Below are positions 1-11,600 of a stretch of DNA of 64,000 nucleotides, piece by piece (the first letter of the stretch is position 1; each line of letters opens with the position of its first letter). The translations under genes were made by a program, and so were the position numbers. This DNA comes from Liolophura sinensis (taxonomy: Eukaryota > Mollusca > Polyplacophora > Chitonida > Chitonidae): positions 30,845,979-30,909,978 of the forward strand of contig NC_088302.1 of the NCBI RefSeq assembly GCF_032854445.1, given 5' to 3'. The notes under the pieces were generated by a model, which had not been told where the DNA came from, searched no databases, and saw only the letters and a list, made by a program, of their open reading frames with translations.

Positions 1-179
1 GTGGGATGCCATCGACTTTATCGGTGGTCGTGGATGACTTGGGTTTGACGAACGGAAGCGGTTACAACGTGACAGAGACCTTTGATGGTGTCAGTATGGG
101 AACTGTCAAACCAGGACAGAATATTACTATCTCTGTTAATCCGGAAGGAGTGTATCTTTTTACAGCCACTCCGTTATAA
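1..179 (+). CDS. 3'-terminal coding part of a GH27-like glycosidase (partial)
   Basis: The reading frame is open from base 3 to a TAA at 177-179, giving 58 residues that end in VNPEGVYLFTATPL. The order of a DLGL segment, a YNV.E.FDG turn, a G.VKPGQN strand and a final VNPEGV strand resembles the C-terminal antiparallel beta-domain of GH27 alpha-galactosidase and alpha-N-acetylgalactosaminidase, lysosomal enzymes that remove terminal alpha-linked Gal or GalNAc. The catalytic barrel lies outside the window, so the assignment rests on a short, weakly conserved domain. It could be another glycosidase with a similar beta-sandwich. The upstream exon boundary is not visible. Confidence 0.45.
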   Translation, partial: GMPSTLSVVVDDLGLTNGSGYNVTETFDGVSMGTVKPGQNITISVNPEGVYLFTATPL

Positions 180-3100
180 AGCTAAACCTCCTTGTTTGCC
201 AAGACTAGTGTCTATTGGTCCAAATATACTATTTCGCTGTAATAGTATTAAAGTATCAAAGTATGATTTTAGGGCTAGTTTTGGAGACCAGAATCTAAAG
301 TTTTCTTTATCACTTCGATGTTAACTTATGGTAAATATGTCAAAAGTCTAATGAGGAGGTTTTAAATATTGACATAAGTCCGAAATGGCGTTCTAAAATA
401 GGCGGGCCATGGTCGAGTAGTTCAAGGTGCTTTTCTTTCAGTGACTTAAACACACGAGGTTCTTGTTCAAACCCGGCCTTGGACAGGGAATTTGTAAATT
501 CCCTCCTTCTCACTGCCTTGTAAGAGCCTTTGTGATACTTTGTAAGCGGCCGACGACACACGTGTGAACGTTTGCACGGACGTTCATTAAAGACAACTTG
601 TCTTCCATCAACAAGGTGTGCAATATGAACTGTACGTCACGAGTGGGGAATGTTTGTCGGCAGAATTTAATTTGCTGTATTTTTATAAATCCCTCAGGCA
701 TTCTGGTTTCCTCCACCTATAGAATTAACAAGAGGAAAAATACGAAGATGTCTCTTGACAATCAAATGTATAAAATAATTAAAGTACTTGACCCATTCCT
801 TTACGCGGGACTCCAGGCCTCTCAACTTCATACTTAGGCATAACCTGACTGGGGTCTCCCGCTAATGCCAGCTACATGGTATGTTCGACGTGACTAATGC
901 TGGATAAAATTGTTACCAATTTTATTTCCGAAATTTCCCAATGTAACTCAATCTGAAGAGAAGGTTTCCGGTAACAACGGCATGTGAACCAAAAAAACGC
1001 GTCTCCATTAAACTTTTCAGGTCAGGCATGTTTTAGGGTCGGCAAAACAAATATAACCATCAAAATGAGCGTCATCATTGTAGGGTTATTCAGGACATTT
1101 GGTTTCATTGTTTTACACGACGCAAATAACTACGTTTTGTGGAACAGGCGAATACGATGAGAATATTCGCTTTTGACGTTCTCCTTTGTACTTTAATGGA
1201 TTCTGAACTATAACCATGAAGTTGCTCTATTGAAAGGTGTCACTAAAGCGATGAAAGTTACTTATTTCATTGGTATTTCACGCCGTACTGTAGAATATTT
1301 TACTTACACGACGGCCGCCAGTATTATGGTGGGAGGAAACCCGGCAATGCCCAGGGGTACTCAAAAATACCTTACCAATTTGTACAGTCTTACTTCTTAC
1401 TTGACAATGTTTCAACAGCCTGAGACAACTGAGAGATTAATTGCTGTAGTTTATTTTCCATGTTAGCGATATTCACAGTGAATATGACAGACGGCCACAG
1501 CTGTAGCGGACATTTGATCCTCTCCAGATCAAAGGTTATTGCACACAAGTACATGTATGTTCATAACCCTAAGCTCATATGAGATCATATGACAGAACTT
1601 AACAAAAAAGAGAGAGAAAAAGAACAGAATACAGACAGATATCATACTTGTTATAAAATAATGTAATAAAAAATACCAGATGCAACTAAACATGTCATTG
1701 AAATATCATTAAAACAGATACCTTAGATATCAGTATAGTGGGATATTTCCACAAAGATGGTAACAGGGTAACCAAACGGGACATGTGCTTGGATACAAAA
1801 AGACAATTCAGGACACATGGGCTATGCCATTAATACCACAGGTGGCTTGCACTTGCGGCCATATTGGATCTCTAACAAAAGAATTTCATGTCCTCTCAAT
1901 GAGTGTGCCTTTCACTGTGTGCACCGAACCATTGAATTGTGGAGATCCAACGTGGCTGCAGGTGTAAGTCACCTGTAGGCAAAGAGAGAGAGAAGCCCTT
2001 TCCCCATCTTAACCATACGAATGGAGACATATACGTGCATTTATTAAGCAAAGACAACCCCTAGTTTTCTGTAACGTCAGCTTCCCTTCACTGGTACCTA
2101 AAATGAACAAAATGGTAAGCTTAAACATAAGTGAGAATCCAAAATATAATGAAATATAAACAAGAATGAGTGAACTCGTCTCCAGATATCTGCTTATATA
2201 TACCCGGAGACATTCCAGTGGTGGATTCGTTACTGGCAAATCCGAATGTACCATCAACTGAACAAACTGAAGATGACAAAGATCATTCACACAGTTATTC
2301 TTCAAGCAACGGCAAACTTTATCATCTTGGTAGACGCACTAGCTATTCTTCTTGGAAAACCACAACACCCATGTAAAAATAAGTAATCTGTATGGTGTCA
2401 AAAGACTAATGGCACAATGTTATCAGAATTCTACAACAGCTGAAAACCCCTAACTAAGGGTGATACGGGTTAGTCTGTAATCTAGAACATGCATGTACAG
2501 AAGGGAAATGACAAAAAAAGAAAGACAAAAAAAAAATTAAATATGAAAACTTTGTACAAAGTGATGTTTGATGAGTAATTTCTACAATTCTGAGACGTGT
2601 GAAAAATATAGTCCGGCTGTTAGTATACTACAGTATATACACCTGTCTAATTGTCACGCCACTCTTACGAAGCACCCAGCACAGTACCAATGCACATCAG
2701 TACTCTTTCAGCCTTTCAAGACTAGACATGCCCAAAGAGGCATTAACCCGATATAACTCCATGCCACATCACTGATGATGAACAGAAACCTATTTTTTCA
2801 CCCAGGACACATTGTCCTGGGATGAAGTCAGTAGATAAATAATTAGTGTGTGGTGTTATAAACTTCGTGTGTTATACTACTGGGAGATACGTTTATAAGG
2901 TAATGGGCAAAAATAAAGCAAAAGCTGTACCTCTGACTGCTCAGAAAGATACTGTATATGAACGTATATACATCCATATATTATCATACACTCTCCAATA
3001 ATCTATGATTTATGGATGGTCAACCCAAACAATTAATACTTCATCATAAATGAAGATTTTATTTACAGATTCTGAAATAAGAAGTTTTCTTCACGTGTTT

Positions 3101-5552
3101 TAGGAAATCTACAAATTTTAATGTTTGAAGTAACATCGATTGCTGATGTCAACTAATTTCAAACTACATTATATCCTCTACAGATAACAAATTTTCCCAC
3201 AATTAAGGCAATTGTTTAGTAATAAACAAATTATACCAACATTTAGGCCCGTCGGTTTTCTTGCTAGTCAACAGGTGAATGTACTGCTGAAGTGAGAAGG
3301 GAATAATAATGCTGGTAGTCAATGTATAGCCGGCCTTTCCCAACAAGGCCTGTAGGAAAATCTCCAGTGCGAAACTGTTCATACAAGAAACAATATTTGG
3401 AGATTTCATGACGAAACATAAGGCCTTCATCATGAGGGTAATTTTTCCCACAACTTTCTGTTTCAGCACATAGCTCAGTATCCTCTTCATAAAAAATAGA
3501 TATGGCTTAGATGAAATTGTAACATTAGCTTATATGTCTAACGTACACACAAGTAGCTTGTGGATGACAGCCTGGAAGATTTGACAAACAGTGTATAAAG
3601 CCAAAATATTATCAGTTTCCAAATCACAGTATTGGTGGGAAGGGCTTGGGTCAAACTTGTGCATGATACATTCACACACACCGGAATTCCCATAACTTAC
3701 GGACAATCCAAACTGAAATTTTATAACAGAAGGTTTGGCTGCCATATTGGAGAAGGGCTGCTATGCTAGTCCAAGTTAATATTCCTCCAATATGGTGGAC
3801 ACACCAGTGTTCTTCAGGAGTGATGACATCATATGTTATACAAACTTGGCCAGCTTGTAATCAGACATAATCTAACAAGCTTATATGTTGCCACAGACAT
3901 ATTTTTTTTGTATGCTGCCTTTTACAAGCTGAAAGAAGGTTGGTTAATCACACAATGCAAACATTATACATGTACATGTAAGATACAGTAATGATCTACA
4001 TTTAATTACATGTACCTAAATCCTCAATAAATTCGGCCAACATACAACTTTAGATGCTATTTGACAACATAATTCATAACATTTTGAGGACTAAATTGTT
4101 TTGTTCATCTACATGTGGAACTTCACATACAAATTTCACAGAAATTATACAACAGTCTGTCCATGTGATACAACATGCCTCTATAAATACACAAAACTAT
4201 AAGCCTAAAAAATGCACTATGTCTTGCTATCAAATTTATTGAGGATTTAGGGTATGGTAAATCTGTGTAACACAACACCTACATAAGAAAAAATTCAGTC
4301 GCACCATTACCGCCATGTAGGGGTTAAACCAGGATACTATCTACCCATTGACAGAGAATTACTTCGGAGTGTACACACATTCTGGTAAGAAAGGCTGTTT
4401 CTTTTAAGAGGCTATACCAATGATTTTTAGGAAAACATCCATCAGTGCATATCCAATCAAAGTTCTTATAAATTATAAAGCAAGTCACACTATAACTGCT
4501 TTCAACTTTAGAATCCTTCAAAAACTGTAAAGATTTCAGGCCTGAGCCTGATATTTACTGAAAGGCAATAGTTTAAGCTACTCATGGAAAATACAGCAAG
4601 CATGGATTTTTTGCCAAAAATCTTGGGCATAACCTCTTAAACAGGGGCTCAGTACAGTTTTTCTCGGCATAACACACAGACACTTGTTACTTTTAGAACA
4701 GCTAATGAGCAAAGATTGTTTTTATGATAGCAATGTAAGCGATGACTGTTTCCTTATCACTGGAACAGTTCATAATAATAATAAAAAACCATTTCACAGT
4801 TTGGTTCATGAGCATTCATGCTTATCTCCCTTTGGAATAACTTTTCAACAAAAGTTCTTAAATATATGATCACAACACTAGTGTACTGGCTGCAGTCAGA
4901 GCATCTCCACAGAAAACAGAAACAGCTGGACCAAAACAAGAATTTGTTTCTTTAAATTGTCCACCTCCTTATGAATACACTGTGTATGCTCTCATACATG
5001 AATGTTATAAATGTGAAAATGGTTTGTAATTCACACAAATATTTTCCATTCATCCCAAAACAGAAATTATTCTTACTTAACCAATTCACGGAGTCCTGAT
5101 TATGTCACAATTCGGCGGAGAGTCAATGATGACTGCGGGGCAATAAATCAAAACCTCCACCAGGCAGGTTAACTGTGATGTCATGCTGATGATAAGTCAT
5201 CTAACTGGCAAGTCTACAAGTCTCAAAATGTGCTATAATTTGTATACACAGTTCCAAATAAAATAAAAAAAAAAAGTACAAAGCTAACTTCACGGGCAGT
5301 TTCATCATTACTGGTAGCAATCAACCCAATTTGTCTTCTTCCAGAATATATCTTCTGTCCACTCGATTTGAGCTCTTACACTTTCAGAAGCTATTCCATG
5401 CCTTCCGAAATGAGGATGACAGAAATAGCAAATCGAGTTGGCTTCAAAACTTGAAAAATAAATAGTGTTGGTGACAACTAAACAGAATCAACTGTCAGCA
5501 TAAATAGTTCACTTCATCTGTCCCAAATTTGTCACAGATTTAACTGGTTGAT
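180..5552. other. Intergenic / 3' UTR stretch between two convergent genes
   Basis: No supportable coding exon was found here. The 3' UTR of the upstream + strand gene must start at 180, and the 3' UTR of the minus-strand SLAIN gene must start at 5552 and run leftwards. I could not fix either polyadenylation site. The stretch is AT-rich with stops in all frames and only short chance ORFs. A SINE fragment lies near 1275-1360. Confidence 0.5.
1275..1360 (-). repeat. Fragment of SINE family 1 (tail part)
   Basis: The plus strand reads CACGCCGTACT, then ACGACGGCCGCCAG and ATTATGGTGGGAGGAAAC. This is the reverse complement of the 3' part of the SINE found complete at 31237-31502. The tRNA-like head is absent, so it is a diverged partial copy. 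Confidence 0.7.
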
Positions 5553-5649
5553 TTAGAAGCAGCCCTCCTTCCAGCTTTCATCTGAGTCGGTGAAATTATC
5601 TATTGGGGTATGACTTCTGCCAACGGTTCTGGGAGAGGGTATTCCAGAT
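5553..5649 (-). CDS. SLAIN: SLAIN coding exon 8 (C-terminus)
   Basis: The acceptor is GAATAG|ATCT. AG carried from exon 7 plus A makes Arg, then SGIPSPRTVGRSHT and DSDESWKEGCF before TAA at 5555-5553. The last residues match the conserved 'DDSWKDGC' end of vertebrate SLAINs, and a second SGIP motif is present. It is only 97 nt, so it was found by phase and by the conserved ending. Confidence 0.88.
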
Positions 5650-8600
5650 CTATTCAAAACAAAAGGAGTTACATTTTGTTCAGATCAGATTACTTCGTAA
5701 CAAGACTGCAGTACTGCTAATTTAACAGGACATGCTAGATAAGAAGATAAAATGAAGCAATGCTCAAATCATGAGATACCAGATGACATCATGTACATGT
5801 ACCCTGCCTGACCATTCAACAATCCACATGGAGAAAGACGTCTTATTTCAATGAGGGGCCTCCGTGGCTCAGTTGTGAGTTCAAGTCCAGTTCATACTGG
5901 CTTCCTCTCTGGCTGCAACCTGTGTATGGTCGTGGGTTTCGCCCGGGCTCTGCTCGGTTTCCACCCACCATACTGCCGTCGTATAAGTGAAATATTTTTA
6001 AGTACGGCATAAAACACCAATCAAATAAATAAATAAATAAATATTTCAATGACGAATCATTTATCACTTTCAAGATTTCCAATTTCTTTCACCATCTTGA
6101 AAAAGTGAAGGAAAGTTTCTCCCCTTCCTAAAGCTTGAGCCAACAGCTGAATGGAAAAAGATACGGACGTGCTTGCATAAAATTGTGTCCAGACATTTTG
6201 ATTTAAATTTTGGTGCTGATATGCCTCTTAGCCTAGATCCAAGAATTGTTTTAATGATACTCCACCATTGTCTGGTAGGACTAAAATCTAGAGTATTGTC
6301 CCTTGGGTATAGCGGAGGAATCTCTACGTCATCTCTATGTCAAAGGTTTCTCAGATTGTCTTCTAACCATTTATTCAATTAATACTCTTCTTACCTCCTG
6401 GTTGGGGTAGGCAGCGATGATCGTCCTCCTGCGGCGCTGGCTGGCCGGGGAATACCGCTCCTGTTAGGTGTTGGAAGACCACTGCGCTGAGGGGACATAG
6501 CTCTGCGCACCATCATGGGCTGCTTAAGGCCTGACATGGAGGGGGAAGAGGCCCTGCCTGATGAGGTGGGCTGAGCCCTACCCCCCAGCTTGGAGTCTAC
6601 GGACCCAGCCCCATCATCATCCTCCACAGACCCATCGTCTATACTGGGGTCACTGCGGTGCAGCCGGTTTGGCATACCATTACTTTTACTTAGGTTGGGA
6701 AGGCTTCTACGTGTTGTTTCTGAACGACCTGCAATACAGATACAGTTTCAAAACTGGAAAAGCTGGAAAGGTATGTACATTTAGCCTCTAACAGAATTTA
6801 GTCTGATGCTACAATAGTTCTCTTATTATGCAGAAGAGTATATTTTAAGAACAGAATTTTATGCTTAGCCAGTGTAACCAAATATAAATCAGAAAATAAC
6901 ATGCAGTTAATCAAATTTAAAGTGATGCAGAACTTGCATGTAAATCGATTTTGTCACAGGGCAACCTGGAAAAAAGACAGTGCAAGAAAAGCTGCTAAAT
7001 TCTAAAAGATAAATTGTGTTGCTAATCTTGATCAATTCCCATCACATTTATGAAGAACAAACCCAGTATAAGGTGTTTAAGCCACTCTCTTAAATATGAT
7101 AAGGAATCTCTGAAGACGCTATAATTATACAATTCAAATATTAACAGCATTAACATTCCATTCTGTTTTTTCTTATGCACTGGGTAGCAGACCTTCTTAC
7201 CATGTGGCTGATTGCCCTGTAGGTACTGACTACCATAGGGGCTGTCTGGTGGACTGTTAACACTGTCCTGTGACCCTGAGGACATCATACTGCCACTCTG
7301 TCGCCTAGGGTGACCAGGGTCCGAAACTGAAACATGCCAATATCACAAACATTCAGCACCTCAACTACGCAGGCAAGTGATAACAACGATTCCAACATTG
7401 TCGCTATGTTGTACTTTAAAGTCAAATAACTTTTAATGGACTTTGGCAATCATTCACATGACCACCCACAAAAACAAGATTGTAAACGACCTCAATAAAC
7501 TTTTTAACTAACTACCACTTTCTTAATATTTCATATGCATAGAGGTTTCCTGTTAAGTTTGACATAGTAGCCAAGGGTAAACTTTACGTTCACAAAGAAA
7601 TATGCATTATTAGAAATACAAAGAAGAGGTATGGACTTACTACATCCAGCAATTAAATAAGATTAGATTATTTAGATTTTTATTTCACTGGCACTTAAAG
7701 TAGTATTCCAGAACAGTCAATTGTCACCTTAAATTTTTTTTTTTTATTTACAGGACTAACAAATAAAGTATAATTTCTTTCTTCCATACCCATTGCACAT
7801 GCAACTGACCCAAAGAAGGAATATTACAAAGCATGATATATGGCTGTAAAAAAGGAATATATGTTTGGGTTGGGAAAGATTACCTTCAAATCTGCCAGGA
7901 CTAGATCTGTTGGAGCTATGGGGGGAACAGCTATTTTCCACGTCATTACTACTTACGGCGACCATCTGAGGTAACTGCCGCTGTTTCATTGCTGAGATAA
8001 ACGCAAGAATCAAGGTAAAAGTCTGCCAGCTATGTCTGAACAGTGCTGGTACAGTAAGACAAAATGTCAACACAAATTCAACTGTATTTGTCCAAAAACT
8101 TCACCCGAAAAAGTGCAATTTTAGAGGTAAATAAAGGTTATTTTCAGTGCTGAAAATTAGCACTTTAAAAAGTCTTAAAACATCTTCCCAAGATTAGTAG
8201 ATCTAATGAGATATGTTTTCATGGATGAAAACTTAGGTCAAATACAGTATATCAAAAGTTTGAGAGGGTTACTAATAACACAGCTAAGATCCTAAATAAG
8301 AACTGTAGACAGTGAAGTTCTAAAGCCATGCTAGTAAAGAGGACAGTGGGACAAGGTTTCCAATATACTTGATTGTACTAGCTGAGTGTAAATCCATATC
8401 CTGTTCACTTGTTCAAACTACGTTATCTCCAATTCATGTGAAAGCTATTTCAGGAGAAACTGCAGGATTTTACTTTACTCTGCAGTGACAGTATGTTGGA
8501 CAAAAGTTACAAACAAATCTATTAACATTGCAGAAGCCCTGAGTTTCACATGTAATACTAACAAAATATTTACATTGGTATTTAGCGTGTCAACTGGATT

Positions 8601-11600
8601 AAGGGGAAATAACTCATATGGAATAACACTCTTCTGTCAATCAGAGAAAACAGAATATGGATTTAAAATAATGCTATACCTATATGGAAAGATCATAACC
8701 CTTAATAACGAGGAACCAAAAGAAAGGCAGACAAAGACTGGAGAAAAACTACTAAATGTGTATTATTTACCTATACATAAAAATGGCAGCTGCAATAGAT
8801 GTGTGCACCAAAACAGAGAAGAGCTCGCATGCCAACAAAATTTAGAAATATTTACCCTTTCTTGGGGATCCTAATGGTGAATTTAAACTTTGCCTTAAAC
8901 CTAAAAGAACACAAAAATAAAAACACAAGGTTAACAGACAATCTGTTCTTCATAACTTTTTTTCACAACAGGTCCTTTAATATTAAAAAACAAAAAACTA
9001 AGTGTTCATTTTGGAGAACTTTGGCTCCTAGAATTATCACATTGCAGATTTGCCTCATCCTTTGAACAGGATGAAAGTTCATGGTATTAGCATTTTGTAC
9101 ATGTTCTCAGGAAACTTACTTTCTTCCTGCATCTTTGCAAGGTTTTGTATATCTGAGACATTAGGGACATCTTCTCGAGGCTCTGTTGTCCTACTTCTGG
9201 CACCTCCACTGTCTCGGTTCTTTTTGGGTCGTGTAAAGGTGCTTGTGTCTACTCTAGAACCTGAAACAGACATGTGACAAAGGCATTATTCTCCATCTTT
9301 TCAGTTACTTGCTGGCACCTTTTCTTAATTAAACCTATCTGGTTACACACTGGCTCCACCACAGGCAGTAAGAGTTGACAGTAATGAGAATCTTGAACTG
9401 TAACTTACAGTCCTCAAATTGTAACTAACAGTTCGTAAACTGTAACTTACCGTCCGTAAACTGTAAGTTAACTTACAGGCAAGACCACCGAGACAGGTTG
9501 TTAATATGGTTAATCCTATACCCTTTCCTCAAATCTGAGTGCCTCTGAAGAGAGATTGTGATTCCAGTTTCCCCTGTATTACAACTACATGTAACCTTTA
9601 TTTAGTATACAAATGTGCTTCGAGCAACACTCAACCATTTTGTTGAAAAAGCAGTTTTGAATTTGTACACAAATGTAGGTACAGATGACAAATGTTAATG
9701 ACTTCAACTTCATCAGTCAGTGATTCAGACTTTTCCAGAGGCTGAAGTGTGCCATGCGTCACAAGTACAAGGCAGGCAACTGAGACGACTTATCAAAACC
9801 ACCATAATAACCAGATTTCCTGTTGCTGACATGTTCCAGGTGTCACAGGTACAAGGCAGACAACTATGTTTATTTACCTAAACCACCATAATGACCAGAT
9901 TTCCCTGTTTTTGACATGTGCTAGGTGTCACAGGTGCAAGGGCAGACAACTATGTTTACTAACCTAAACCACCATAATGACCAGATTTCCCCGGCTGTTG
10001 AGGTGTGCCATGTGTCGCAGGTACTGGAGCTGACAATGACATCCTATTGCCTTTGCTACTTGTATCCGTGTATGAACGATTTAAGCTAAAAGCTGGTGTA
10101 CTTGGACTTCTACCCACTGAAATACAGAAAGGTACATGTAAATGTATGGCTCTACAATTAAATTCACGTTTTCAGCATGGGTGAGGGGAGTGGGTGAAGA
10201 ATTACTACTTCAGCCCTGACTACTAGTCTGGAAATCATGCAGTGAAATTGCGTTGAAGCTATCAATACCAAAACAATGGTGCTTGCTGACTCAATGTGTT
10301 AAGTCAAAAGTAAAACAGCATATTTATTTTGAATACATATAGGAATTTCAGAAACACTTCATAAGAATACAATGACCAGGCTTAGTCATTATTTACATGC
10401 TGCTGCTTGGTGATAAAGCAGCCCATGCACACCTGATAATGACTTAGCCAGTTGGCTATGTATATTTACCAAACACGAACCATATATGCACATCAATATG
10501 GATCATAATAAAGTTCCTAACTACTGAACACTCAAGGATGTACCATGATGCTTTCATTCCCTGTTGCTTTAATCAGTTTTATAAATATCCTGTAACTTCA
10601 AGGCTAATTCATCTACATAAATACATCACCCCACATGTGGCAGACTTACTTCCTCTGGCAACTTCTTCCAGTTTATATGCTAATGTTTTCCTGGCTGAAA
10701 CTATTTCGGGACTGGGTTTATCAAAATCTTGTCGAACCCATGTAATTGGGCTGACCCTTGACTGCATAGGTGTGGGTGGTTTCTTGGGAGATGAATAAAG
10801 CCTGCAACACACAATCATATATGCACATTTATTTTAGATTCCAGCAGATGTTTTGAAAATCTTTTACACCATTTAGTACATGCATGTAGCACAATGTTGT
10901 TGCATTCAGTTGCATAAAATGAAATAAATGTACTGAACTATGGACTATCGCCAATTTCGTTTACTTCACTTGACTGGCGTTTTTTATACATGCCGGTATT
11001 CAGGAATATTCCACTTACATAGCTGATAGCAGTCAGGTTCATCATATTGGTGAAGGAAACTGAATGGTACCAAGACAAAATCATGGTTGGACCATGTCAG
11101 GTTGATGAGAAAGTTCCTTATGTAATGCCACTAATATCTATTATTAATTTGATTGTGTTTTACTCTGTACTCAAGAATAATTCACTTATATGAAAGCAGC
11201 CAGCATCATGGTGGGAGGAAACCAGGCAGAGCCCACGGAAAACATGACCATTCTACAGGCAACTGGCAGTTCTTGTCATCACCGGAGAGAAAAACGCCAC
11301 TAATACACCGGAGAGAAAAACGCCACTAATAAAGCTCACGAACGCGTATGCAATGTGAATTACATAGTCAAGTGCTGTAAAGGAAAAATGTTCCCATATA
11401 AAAAGAAGAGATTCAGAGTGTCTCCAGTTGCTTGTATTTCTGTGAGTTTATCCAACATACTGATGATATAATTTAACTGAAATAGAACATGAGAGGCTCA
11501 ACTCTCCAGAAATCTGTTCTCATGCCTACCATGAAATTTGTTTCAGACAACCCAACAAAATAGAGTGCTGAACCAAATGTAATCATAACACGACGATACA

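Noticed and set aside
6391-6393. TAA as the end of SLAIN
   Set aside because: It overlaps a strong GTAAG donor, and an in-phase exon at 5649-5553 supplies the conserved C-terminus DESWKEGCF.
8485-8874. 129-codon plus-strand ORF in a SLAIN intron
   Set aside because: No domain or composition typical of a gene, inside an intron on the opposite strand, no conserved splice context.
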